From positions 46,553,409 through 46,617,408 of the forward strand of contig CM035151.1 of assembly GCA_020205615.1 (NCBI GenBank): a DNA stretch of 64,000 nt, read 5' to 3'. The stretch's first letter is position 1; each line of letters starts with the position of its first letter. Positions 33,006-43,624 of this stretch are shown here, piece after piece. The notes beneath the pieces are model-generated. The model saw only the letters and a program-made list of their open reading frames with translations, was not told where the DNA came from and did no database searches. This stretch comes from Panax quinquefolius (lineage: Eukaryota > Streptophyta > Magnoliopsida > Apiales > Araliaceae). A program made the translations under genes and the position numbers.

Positions 33006-34452
33006 ATGGAGGCTCATCCGACCCTATTGGACAAAATCAAGGAAGTACAAGGCAGTGATGAGGAATGTGTGAAGGTGAGGACAAGAATTTTAGATGGAGA
33101 AGAGCTTAAATCACGATATGGGGGTGATGGAATATTAAGATTTGAGAAGAGAATTTGGGTGCAGTGGTTATGCGAATTAAAGGAAGAAATCTTGCAGGAA
33201 GCTCATAGCTCAAGTTACTTAATTCACCCGGGAAGCACAAAGATGTATCAGGATCTCCGCCAACATTATTGGTGGCCCAATATGAAAAGAGAAGTCGCAG
33301 AATAAGTCCATCAAGTGTTTAACATGCCAGCGAGTTAAGGCGGAACATCAGAAACCAAGCGGGCTACTTCAACCTTTAGAAATTCCAGAATGGAAGTGGA
33401 AGAATATCACGATGGACTTTGTGGTGGGACTTCCAACTACGCAGAAGGGTTATGATGCAGTTTGGGTGATCGTTGATCGATTGACCAAGTCAGCGCATTT
33501 CTTGCCAATCAAGATCAGATATACCTTGGATCAGTTGGTAAAGCTTTACATCAAAGAGATTGTTTCCAGGCACGGGGTACCTGTATCAATTGTGTCAGAT
33601 CGCGATTCGCGGTTCACAACAAATTTTTAGAGAAGTTTTCAAGAACGCATTAGAACGCAACTGAGGTTGAGTACGGCGTATCATCCTCAAATAGATGGGC
33701 AGAGCGAGAGAACTATTCAAACATTAGAGGACATGTTGAGAGCATGCATTATGGATTTCAAAGGGAGTTGGGATGACCACCTACTGTTGGTAGAATTTGC
33801 GTACAATAACAGTTATCACGCGAGCATCGGTATGTCACCTTATGAAGCTTTATATGGAAGGAAATGCAAAACGCCATTGTGCTGGGATGAAGTGGGAGAA
33901 CGACAATTGCTAGGGCCAGAATTGGTGCAACAAATTGCGAGATGAGATCAAAATAATCTGAAGCGAGGCTCGTGGCTCGAGATCGACGGAAGAAATATGG
34001 ACGGATCAACATCTGCAAACAACGAGATTTCGGCGTCGGTATTACGTGTTTTTGAAAGTGTCACCTTGGAAAGGAAAATGAGATTTGGGAAGAAGGAAAA
34101 CTTAGTCCCGTGCATTCATAGGACCCTTCAAGTGTTGAGGCGAGTGGGTGAAGTAGCTTATGAAATAGCCTTACCTTCGGAGTTAGAACATATACACAAC
34201 GTGTTCCATGTTTCTGTCCTACAACCCTATAAGCAGGATTACAAGCATGCCATAGAGTATGAACCTATTCAGTTTGAAAAGGACTTAACTTACGAAGAGG
34301 TCCCATTGCAGATAATCGATAGAAAAGAACAAGTGTTAAGAAATAAGATAATACCTTCTGTTAAGGTATTGTGAAGGAACCACAACGCTGATGAGGCTAC
34401 GTGGGAACTCGAGGAGAAAATGATGAAAAATTACCCTAATCTTTTTGATTGA
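33006..34452 (+). pseudogene. pol: Element C integrase with C-terminal chromodomain (broken)
   Basis: Integrase joins the element DNA to the genome. The zinc-binding end shows 'EAHSSSYLIHPGSTKMYQDL' (33200-33255) and, after a frameshift near 33302, '[16 protein letters not shown]'. The catalytic core has the first aspartate in 'MDFVVGLP' (33412), the second in '[10 protein letters not shown]' (33590-33620) and the glutamate in 'GQSERTIQTLEDML' (33700-33740), with a frameshift or stop at 33628. The tail has 'NVFHVSVLQPYK' (34200-34235), then the chromodomain 'EEVPLQIIDRKEQVLRNKII' and 'PSVKVL' followed by TGA (34372-34374) where W is expected, and 'ATWELEEKMMKNYPNLFD' to TGA 34450-34452. The chromodomain places C in the Tekay/Del lineage. 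Confidence 0.9.
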
Positions 34453-34460
34453 TGTGTAAT

Positions 34461-34496
34461 GATTCCGGGGACGGAATCCTTTTAAGGGAGGGTGAA
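34461..34496 (+). promoter_or_regulatory. Pre-tract hairpin and polypurine tract of element C
   Basis: A perfect 7-bp stem GATTCCG / CGGAATC with loop GGGA (34461-34478) is followed by AAGGGAGGGTGAA (34484-34496) and the 3' LTR. Element F has the same loop and position with other paired arms. Confidence 0.75.
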
Positions 34497-35454
34497 TATA
34501 ATATCCGAGTTTTATTTTTATATTTTTTATATTTTTTTTATGTAATTTAAGAATTGTTAATAAACGAATTTATATGAAACTTTTGGGTGATTTCATTTAT
34601 TAGATGTATGTGTGTGGTACATATATGTGTTATTTCAAGATATGTGATGAGATGTATTTAAATGGTTGGTTTAGTTTTATTTAACTATTTAAATAAAATT
34701 AAGTAGGAATTATTCTATTTTATTATGTGGGATGGTATTAAATCATGAAATTTGGAGTTAGGAAGCGAAATTTAGAGATCTTGACCGTGTATTCGAGTCC
34801 TAACGTCAAAATTAGTCGATATATCTTGTAATCACGAAAAAGTATCATAGTTGACTTTTTGGTCAAAATCAACTGTTGACTTTTCGAGGAAAAGTCAACT
34901 ACTTAATTTCGAGATGAATTTGACTAAACGGATAGTCCCTTGATGTCCAAAGCGTCGACTTTAGTAGGAATCGATATATGGTTCGCATAAAGTTTGGTTC
35001 CGAAGGGTAAAATAGTCAAATAGCTTATTAATTGATTAATTGATTAAAATAATATATGTATTTTTTTTAATAGAAATCAATTGGTGGCCGATGGACCCAT
35101 GAGACTATTAAATTGGGACAAGGAGGAGTATACGTATATTACATAATAGCTAAGGTGGAAGTAATTTATTTTATTCCTTAAAATAAAAATTCTTTTATTT
35201 TCTAACTCCCATTCATTTTCTCTAACTCCCACATTCTTCCTATTAATTAACTATATTATTGTAGTATTAAGTCTTTGTGAGTAACTAATCATTAGTGTTG
35301 GGGGTTATGGGAGTTGGGGGTTATGGAATCAAAAGACTCTAACAAAGCTATACATATATATAGATAGTGTGGTAGTATTCTAGAGATCTCTTAGCAACTA
35401 ACAAGCGAGGAAGAGGGATAATCAAATTAATGCAAGAGGAAATTCATCCAAAAG

Positions 35455-37295
35455 GTAAGCTATGAAGCTGTCTCTTTTCAAGTTCTTGAAGAAAATTAGT
35501 GAAAAAGCATGTATAGCCATGGTAAATGGTTTATGTTGATTTAAAAGAGCAATGATAATATTGTTGGTTTACATTATGAGGAGGATAAGGAATGAAAAGT
35601 ATGGTTTAAACATGTTGCAATTACATAGAGAATCAAATATTTCATGAATGTATGCGATATGTTGATAAAATGCCTCTTTATTGTCAATTTCTTTATAGCA
35701 TGGTAATTTAGTGAGTTGGTTTGTTGTAGCATGTTCATATATATTGGTAGAAGTGATCTGGACAAGAGAGTCAAGCCCATAAATGCTAGAATCAAAATCA
35801 CAAAATTTTTCAAAGTTGGTTGAATGTGAAATCTGTGATTTTTGGGGTTTTTCTTGACCTCGAATCATGGTGTAGATGACTTGATTAGCGTATATTATAA
35901 TTTTATAAAATAGTATGTAGCATGAGGTACAACTTTGTCCAAATTTCATAAGAAAGGGAGTTAAATTGAGCAAGTTATGAAAATCGTAAGCATAAATGTT
36001 GGTAATAAAATCTGCAGAATGCGGAAATTTGAATTTTTTCTAAGTATAAAACTAAATCTTGTATCACGCTTTTCTATCTGATTGGTTTGTGGTCGTAGAG
36101 TAAGAATCGTAGAGTCAGTGAAAATCGTAGAGTAAACTCTGAAAATCGTAGAGTCAGTAAAAATCGTAGAGTAAAAATCTTAGAGTCAGTGAAAATCGAA
36201 GAGTAAAAATCGTAGAGTCTCTGAAAATCGTAGAGTCAGTGAAAATCGTAGAGTAAAAATCGTAGAGTCAATGAAAATCGTAGAGTCAGTGAAAATCGTA
36301 GAGTAAACTCAAAAATCGTAGAGTCAATGAAAATCATAGAGTAAACTCTGAAAATCGTAGAGTCAGTGAAAATCGTAGAATAAACTCATAAAATCGTAGA
36401 GTCAGTGAAAATCGTAGAGTAAACTCTAAAAATTATAGAGTAAAGTTTATATTATAACTACTATGCGCTGCTAATAGTTGATGTGCATGATTATACAATT
36501 GTGTAGGGCACATGAAGTGTAGATAGCTGTAAGCTATTAATCTGTTATTGGTAAACAATGAGCAAGGCAAGTTTCTTACCCTATTTTTCATTATGAATTT
36601 ATTCAACTCTTATTTAGTTGATTGCCGCGAGGGTAAGTTTGGGCTTGTGATTAATTAATCATTCGTGCAAGCTTCTTTATTGTAAAGTTCTATAACTTCA
36701 ATTGTGATGCGAAACGTTATTGATGATTATTCAGTTCCTATTACAAATCGCTATACTTTAAAGTTCAGTATTCCCTTAATGAACTATATTCAAGCATGCT
36801 TTCTAGCTTTAGTCCAAATAGATGTTATTGATGCAAACATAGTATATTGTTTAAACAATTCAAATCCTTTGAAGCTATTTGATGTTTACCAATCCAAATT
36901 TATTTGGTGAGGTCCCGTGTGAATACTAAGATGAAACAACCCTTGATAACGGGTGAATAGCGATGACAGCATATAGTCCCATTTATGCTTATGCGTTTAA
37001 ACTTTATACTTGTGCACAATGTAGAAGTGCGATAAATCGATCACCGAGTACTTACGAGAGACCGTTTATAATCTATTTGATTGTTAAACCGTCGATGGTT
37101 TTGATGAAACAAAGTAATGTTCAGGGTATCTAACACCCCTTAGAACACTTATCTTGATATTCCAGTTTATCTCTTGATATTTATTTCAACTATTGAGAAA
37201 TATTCATACTAATGCTTCTACTTCTGATGTATGTTCTCAAACTACTGTATATACTTGATGGGCAATTTGTGCTCATTCTTGCTTATACTTTTCAG
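35455..37295 (+). other. Putative leader intron within the C LTR (3' LTR copy)
   Basis: Donor AAAAG|GTAAGC and acceptor ACTTTTCAG|TTAAGG, with GCTCAT as a branch-point-like site about 22 nt before the AG. Length 1,841 nt, including the minisatellite. In the 5' LTR the donor is at 26490 and the acceptor region near 28425 reads TTTTTTCGATTAA, so it is damaged. Inferred only. Confidence 0.4.
36092..36446 (+). repeat. 18-bp minisatellite in C 3' LTR
   Basis: Same units as 27228-27556 but a different unit order and number, so the arrays have changed since insertion. Confidence 0.85.
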
Positions 37296-37486
37296 TTAAG
37301 GCTGATAACGCTGAGGGCTCGGGCAAGGACAAAGGAAAGTCTAAAATGAAATGATGAGAGTTATTTATGTAATAATTATATTTCCGCATATGATGTGATG
37401 TTGCGATAAACGCTAAGTTTAAGTTTCAGTTTATTAAAGGTTGTAAAGACTTGGGACTTTATTTTGAATAAGTATGTAATAGTTAA

Positions 37487-37519
<33 letters not shown>

Positions 37520-38265
37520 AGTTAGTTAGATAGATGATGATGTATGTTATATCGTTAGCACCATGTCCTGTAATCGATGTTACACGGATTTGGGGGCGTC
37601 ACATGTTGGCATGATCATGACCATTAATTAATACACAAATATTCTTGGCCCGTAGTGCATGGATAATTGTGGTCGTGATACTAAAGAATATCCTTGGCCG
37701 TAGTGCAGGGGTAATTCGATGATGTGGAATATTTATTAAGCTGAGTCTCAGCGATAACAGTGATGAAAAACCTTTTTAATCATAAAAGATAGTAGATTTT
37801 ATTTCCTACTTGACTCTTTTAATGGATTGCTTGTTCATTGCAGATTAAACTTGATGTCTATTATATTTTATCGGTTTAACATTATTGGAGACTAATGATA
37901 ATTTATTCGCATTATCTTAGTCATAATATTTCTTCTGAGGGCTAGTTGAGCTCACCCTTTCTTTAACTTGTTCTCTTGAGGAAATGAGAATATAGCCGAC
38001 GAGTCGGAAGCGGAGTGATGGTCCGAGAGGATAGCATTAGTAGTCCTCACTATTCGTGAAATAGTGGTGATAATAATTATAATGAGGACTCCTTTTGAGT
38101 TTGTATAATCTCTAGTAAATAATATTTGTATTCGGACTCACGGTTTATGTTTTGTCGTATTGTACCACGCATTGTATTAGTAAGTTGTATTTGAATTTTG
38201 TACCATGTATCCAAGCATGACCAAGAAGATGGGTGATGTATACCTATTTTGGGGCGTCCATTGCC

Positions 38266-38433
38266 ACTCTATATACCAACCGATAAGGTGGCATGCCAAT
38301 GGGTGTCTTGTATGCGATCTGTATGCCTAAAGTCGTCAATCCAACATCATAGACCAATCCTTCGTTGATGGATTTACAATTTTTTCTAAAATTCTCTTCA
38401 CTTCCAGATTAGAGACTTCTTCCCGACCACTCT
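38266..38433 (-). pseudogene. pol: Element D integrase core fragment between solo LTRs G and H
   Basis: The minus strand reads 'EVKRILEKIVNPSTKDWSMM' followed by 'AYRSHTRHPLACH', the helix after the catalytic glutamate in Athila-type integrase. One stop is present. It joins 41905 on its upstream side and 23645 on its downstream side when the LTRs are removed. Confidence 0.75.
38429..38433. repeat. Target-site duplication of solo LTR H (ACTCT)
   Basis: ACTCT lies just before the LTR at 38434 and again at 41905-41909 just after it. Confidence 0.9.
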
Positions 38434-39380
38434 TGTAATACCCGCGAATTCTAATAAATTATAATATTGATAATAAAGATTTGTTTGCATATTTATTTGA
38501 ATATAAATATATATATATAGCATCGACATGTGTTGTGATGAGCATTTTAATTGATTAAGCTAAGTGATAATTAAACAATGAAGCAAAAGCGATGAGAAGC
38601 TTAGTTTAAACTTGTGGAGTTATGCCTAGTGTGGCAAGATGATGAATTGAGAAAATACTAATTTAACTAATGATGGAATTAATTAGTATTACTAATAAGT
38701 AAATAATTTCATAATGAGGTTGATTTATTTGTTATTCATTAATTATCATGAATAATAGTGTGTGAAGAGAAATCATATATAATAAGGTTTTTCATTTAAT
38801 ATAAAGTGAGGGTGACATTGTAATGAAAATAATTATTATATAACACTATGTGATAAAAGTAAGCTTGACTTAGGTAATTGACCAAGTTGTATAAAAAGTC
38901 TTATGTGACATATTGATGTGTGTGGGAATAATTAAATGGGTATTTTAAACCTATAAGAGAAAGTAACTTGATTAAATAAATAAATTAATAATAAGTAGCA
39001 TTGGTACACAATTAAATTATATCCTAGTCTAGAATAATTATTATTTGAAATAAATCAATGTATATGGATTATATGATTTTATGTGTAATATATGAGTGGG
39101 TGTAATTGTATGCTCTAGTGTGAACAAAGGGCAAAATTGCCCTAAGTGTGCAAAGAAAGTGCTGAGAATTGGTGGTGTCCCAAAATGAGAGTCACTCCTT
39201 CTTTTCTTCACGTTATAGGCCATTGGCCTAGTCCCTCAACACCAACTCCATAGCTAGCAAATCATGGAGAAGGGAGTGGGCTAAATTGTACTCTTCTACC
39301 AAATCCTTCATAACCATTAGCTTCTTCTCCATTCCAACGGTTTGATTCATTGAACAAAACCAAATTGGTCACAAGCTTGC

Positions 39381-39388
39381 CTATAAAT
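39381..39388 (+). promoter_or_regulatory. TATA box of solo LTR H
   Basis: GCCTATAAATAAAGCC, a strong plant TATA box, about 120 bp upstream of the donor-like site. Confidence 0.65.
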
Positions 39389-39510
39389 AAAGCCCCTCTC
39401 ATTCATTACCATGTTGCTAATTTCTCTGAGATTTCTAGTAGGAGTGTGAATATTGTGAGCTTATATAATCTGCAAATTGAAGCTAGAGTAGCAATTCAAC
39501 TTCAGAAAAG

Positions 39511-41590
39511 GTAACCTTTCCACTAGATGTTCATACACTCAAGCTTTCCAAAGTTCATGAGTATGAAAACACTTGTTTAAGTTGAAATGGTTATGGTTGA
39601 AACATGCTAGAATCTATAAATTTAAGTTAGATATTGTTAATGTGGTGAAAAATGAATTCAATGAAAGTTAAATGAAGTAAAATGATCAAGTAACAAATTC
39701 ATAAGGAAGAAAATTGCTATGTGTGTTAAACTTTGAAAAAAATGGCAAAAACCTTGAATTGATCTTTGAAATTTATTGTTTGTATCTGTGGGAATGTTAG
39801 AAGCATGCTAGGAAGGTTATGTAGCAAGTTTATAACAATTATACATGATTACATTGTTGCTTGGATGAGAATTGGGTCGAAAATTCCTCAAAATCTCGAG
39901 CAGTGACAGGGAACACTGCAGAGTGTTTAGTGAGGACACCGCCTTGCTTGGGGTCCTAAAGAGCAAATACCCACCACAAGCGAAGGTCATGTCGAGAAAA
40001 GAAATTTTGTTTGCTTATTTGATGCAAGAAGTCTTACACTCCACTTAATTTCAAGAACATACACACTCCCTAAACATATATCAATGTATTTTACAAGCGT
40101 GTTTAGTAGATTTGGAATTGAATCATAACCTTTTAAACAAAAGTTAAAAGACAAAAAACATGTTTATAAAACCTTACGCCTTTTGAATCTAGCCTTGTGA
40201 GCATATGTTTATAGCTTAATTTGTTTGATAAATACATATGAAGTATGGACTCAATGTACCTTGCATGTATAGATTTATAGTCATGACATCTTAGTGATTG
40301 AAAACCCAATTGAGATGACAAACTTTATGAATTATATTGTGAACTTAGGAACAATTAGAATATGATGCATATGCCTCTGAGATATATCGACATGTTCACG
40401 CATCTAGTTAAACATTGTGATAAATTATGCAAAAGCATGTGTGAAAAGTTTGTTTAACAATATTATGTAGTATAATGAATACTATGGCTAGTTGATTTAT
40501 GTAATGAACTCTTTTAACTTTGAAAGATGGAAATATATGAATAACTTTAATAAAGGGTCAAAACTAGCTTAAAGGTTCTTTAATATGTGAAACAACTTAA
40601 AAATATGTAGAGTAAGAGATATTTTGCAAATACAAAAGATGAGCATATGGTACAAAAGACTTTAAAGGTAAAATCAATGTGAGTTACGCATCTATGAGTT
40701 TCAATGTGTGTAGCCTACATGAATTTAGGTATGTGTGATGGAAGTTTGTGAAAATGCATATCAAGTATATATGACTAATGAATACATATACATACATATA
40801 TAGGATAACATAGTTCATTGAAGTGATATTACGCTTTAAGTGGTAATCAATGCTAAAGGCAAGTCTCCTATCTCTCATAACTTTGGATTTTGTGCGAGTT
40901 CTCAAACTTCCATTGATTCACATATTGAATACAAGTTATCTAAATTTCTACATTGTATATTGTATGAATCCGAATTATTGATATACTTATATTGAGCAAA
41001 TGACTATTACTATCTGAAAATCAATTACTTTGACATTATCACGAGCATTAGACTTATTGTTCTTAAAATGCATTATAAAGTTGTCTAAACCTTTGATTGC
41101 TTTTGGTTGTTATCATATGTTGAAAGCTATCCAAACCAATTGACTTGGTATGGACTCTTGTAAATCTAATGAGATGAACAACCCTCTTAAAAAGGGAAAT
41201 TCTATATTGTTTGGGGCAAGCGCAAGCACTAAGTATGATTAAATGTTATGCATAACGTAGGGTACCTTAGTCGATCACCTATTGTACTTTCGTTTATCGT
41301 GGATTGCAATATAATCTTTATTAATTCTAGTAAGAGTTCATAGTCTTTAACGATTTGCTTCAGTTGTTCATTCTTATTGAACCTCGAAATAATTAAACCT
41401 TAAAATATTATTGATATCCTTCAATCTTTAGTGACATTTATCAAACATTTTTGATATTTCTTGATATCCTTGAACTACCATTTACTATTATACCCTTAAA
41501 GATTCAAATGCTATAACTTTTCATTCTCTTTGCTATATTACTTGCTGGGCAAACTTGTTGCTCATTCTTGCTTCCCTAAAAACATTATAG
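39511..41590 (+). other. Putative leader intron within LTR H
   Basis: Donor AGAAAAG|GTAACC, acceptor AACATTATAG|TTAAGG, branch-point-like GCTCAT about 35 nt upstream of the AG. Length 2,080 nt. The following exon would read GGTACCTCGGGAAAGGACAA and so on, purine-rich. Inferred only. Confidence 0.35.
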
Positions 41591-41904
41591 TTAAGGCAGA
41601 GCAAGGCGGTACCTCGGGAAAGGACAAGGGGAAGGGCAAGACTACGGAGTAGCTTAGTTCTTTAAGAGTATTAGTATTATTATTTCTATGCGTATTATGA
41701 TATACTAAGGATGATTAATTATGTTTAAGTTTAATCACTGGATTGTTGTAGTAATGGTTACGGAACCTTGGGACGTAAATATTTATATTATATCAATGTA
41801 AATTATTCTATTATTTCCATTGTTAATGATTTTAGTGTGATGTTAGAATTAGCATGTGGCGAACCAAATTCGAGATATGAGTGTCTGAATTTGGGGGCGT
41901 CACA

Positions 41905-42650
41905 ACTCTTCTAGGGATGATACAATGTAGCAATCCTATGATTCAGCTAATACTTAGATAGTAAAGTTGTGAAGTATTTGTTATAGAAGTGACTCCCTTC
42001 ATCACTAATTATTGCTCTTGGGGTACCAAGGGTGAAGATATTTTCTAAATAAATTTCAGGAAAACCTTGGCATCGTTAGTTGGTAAAGCACTGGTTTCCA
42101 CCCATTTTGAGACGTAGTCAACTAATAAAAAGAATGTAAAGGTTGTTGAAAGAATATGGAAATGGTCCAATAAAGTTTATCCCCAATACATCAAAGACTT
42201 CCACTTCCAAAATTGAGTTTACTGGAATTTCATTGTGTTCGTAAATGTTACCCACCCTTTAGCATCTATAGCAATTTTTAACAAAATGATGGACGTCCTT
42301 AAATAATATGGGCTAAAAGAATCCTGCTTAAAGCACTTTTGCTGCAGTTATCTCATTCCCATAGTGGCCTCCATATACTGAAGAGTGGTATGCATACAAA
42401 ATACTAGTTGTCTCACTATATATGGGATACACTTGCAAATCATAATGATCTATACATCATGTCGCAACAAGAATGGCTCATCCCAAATATATCTTTTCAT
42501 CATCATGCAAAAAATTTCTTCATATGTTGTTGAGTCAAGTCTAGAGGAAGCACATTACTTACTAGGTAATTGACGAAGTTGGCAAACCATGGAATTTCTG
42601 AAGTCATTGTCAACAGTTGTTCATCAATGAAGTTTTCGTTGATCACTACT
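41905..42650 (-). pseudogene. pol: Element D integrase, N-terminal and core start (broken)
   Basis: The minus strand shows 'HSSVYGGHYGNEITAAKVL' (42390-42340) and 'NCYRC' (about 42275), the histidine and cysteine pairs of the integrase zinc end, then 'GINFIGPFP' (about 42185) and an aspartate-bearing core start. 'LGTPRAI' type sequence follows at about 42020. Stops interrupt at several places. The core continues at 38266-38433. Confidence 0.75.
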
Positions 42651-42689
42651 TTGTCTTTTTTATCATTCTCTGGACTCACTAGTCTGGAA

Positions 42690-43524
42690 AGATGATCAGA
42701 AACTACATTTTATGTCCCCTTCTTGTCTCGAATTTCTAAATCAAATTTTTGAAGAAGAAGATTCCATCCGATTAACACAGGCTTTGCATCCTTCTTGATA
42801 TCAAATATTTGATGGCGGCATGATCACATGTAAACTACCACTCTTGTTCCAATAAAATAAGATCTGAACTTGTCAAAGGCGATACAAGCTAATAATAGCT
42901 CTTTCTCGATGGTTGTGTAGTTTAACTTAAAGATCGATAGAGTCTTGTTGGCATAGTATATCACATGAAAAATCTTTTCCTTTCTCTGACCCAACACAGC
43001 CCCTACAGTGTAATCACTGGCATCCCACATCAATTCGAATGGTAAGGTCCAATCTTGTGCGATAATTACTGGTGCTGATGTTGAATTCTTTTTCAGGAGA
43101 TCAAAGGCTGCCAAGCAATCCTCATCAAATCTAAACAGAACATCTTTCTATAGGTGACTACAAAAGGGTTTTGTAATCTTAGAAAAATCCTTAATAAATC
43201 TTCTATAGAAACCTGTATGTCCCAAAAAAACTTCAAACGCCTTTCACTGATGTAGGCGGTGGTAGATTCTCAATAGTCTCTAATTTGGCTTTATCAACTT
43301 CCAATCCCCTTACTGAAACTTTATGCCAAAGAATGATCCCTTCTTGTGCCATGAAATGACACTTCTCTAGTTGAGCACTAAGTTTTTGTCCACATAGCGT
43401 CGATACCATGACCAAGTTTTCCAAGCAACTATCAAATGAGTCCCCAAAAATGGAGAAGTCATCCATGAAGACTTCTAAATTCTTCTAGACCATAATAAAG
43501 AAAATAGCAATCATGCATCTTTGA
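42690..43524 (-). pseudogene. pol: Element D reverse transcriptase C-part and RNase H (broken)
   Basis: The minus strand from the gap edge reads 'QRCMIAIFFIMV', a TAG, and then the catalytic 'VFMDDFSIFGDSFDSCLENL' (43470-43405), 'EKCHFMAQEGIILWHKVS' and 'EVDKAKLETIENLPPPTSVK'. RNase H is at 43114-42824 with 'PFELMWDASDYTVGAVLGQR', 'YTTIEKELLLACIAFDKFRS' and 'YFIGTRVVVY'. FMDD, D-A-S-D and the Y-T-T-x-E-K-E-L pattern are typical of Athila. A frameshift lies at about 43230 and another region near 43150 is degraded. Confidence 0.9.
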
Positions 43525-43624
43525 NNNNNNNNNNNNNNNNNNNNNNNNNNNNNNNNNNNNNNNNNNNNNNNNNNNNNNNNNNNNNNNNNNNNNNNNNNNN
43601 NNNNNNNNNNNNNNNNNNNNNNNN
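43525..43624. other. Assembly gap of exactly 100 N
   Basis: The run is exactly 100 bases, the usual placeholder for a gap of unknown size. On the left is element D RT; on the right is element A gag, identical in order to position 2270 onward. The join is therefore not a biological adjacency. Confidence 0.98.

Larger units (their letters stand above)
25537..37603 (+). mobile_element. Element C: Tekay/Del-type chromovirus, structurally near complete
   Basis: Order on the plus strand: 5' LTR (25537-28727), decayed initiator-Met primer site (28730-28741), ORF0 (28920-29658), gag (29907-31150), protease/RT/RNase H (31256-32878), integrase with C-terminal chromodomain (33006-34452), hairpin and polypurine tract (34461-34496), 3' LTR (34497-37603). 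Total about 12.07 kb with a perfect TGTTG duplication. The C-terminal segment 'SVKVL' ... 'ATWELEEKMMKNYPNLF' is typical of Tekay chromodomains, which bind silenced chromatin and steer insertion there. All frames are broken, many by C-to-T or G-to-A changes, so it is no longer autonomous. Confidence 0.9.
34497..37603 (+). repeat. 3' LTR of element C
   Basis: Starts TATAATATCCGAG (the expected second base G is A) and ends GGGGGCGTCACA. It matches the 5' LTR throughout, apart from small indels, the loss of about 105 bp before the minisatellite and a longer TTA run (37486-37516). Its putative acceptor (37295) is intact, while that of the 5' LTR is damaged. Confidence 0.9.
23646..38260 (+). mobile_element. 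Solo LTR G, interrupted by element C
   Basis: Starts TGTAAAACCCCAACTTTTTG at 23646 and ends TTTTGGGGCGTCCA at 38260. Without element C and one TGTTG it is about 2.54 kb. The flanks are both element D, so it is a solo LTR. A TATA box CTATAAATAG is at 24445-24454 and a donor-like AAG|GTAGGG at 24578. It is rich in tandem repeats: 24055-24370, 24650-25095 and a 'GTAGTGCAT' repeat spread over 25395-25536 and 37604-37720. Confidence 0.9.
38434..41904 (+). mobile_element. Solo LTR H
   Basis: A single uninterrupted LTR of 3,471 bp, starting TGTAATACCCGCGAATTC and ending TTTGGGGGCGTCACA, with a perfect ACTCT duplication and element D on both sides. It has a TATA box at 39381-39388, a donor-like AAAAG|GTAACC at 39511 and an acceptor-like ATTATAG at 41590. 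Coding-like frames inside are short and unrecognised. LTR ends resemble those of element C, so it is probably from the Tekay lineage. Confidence 0.9.
41905..43524 (-). mobile_element. Element D (Athila-like), RT to integrase segment, cut by the gap
   Basis: The 5' part of D in this window. It runs from the gap edge (RT catalytic region) through RNase H to the integrase core, where solo LTR H is inserted. Its gag and 5' LTR would lie beyond the gap and are not represented after it: the sequence after the N run is element A. Confidence 0.85.
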
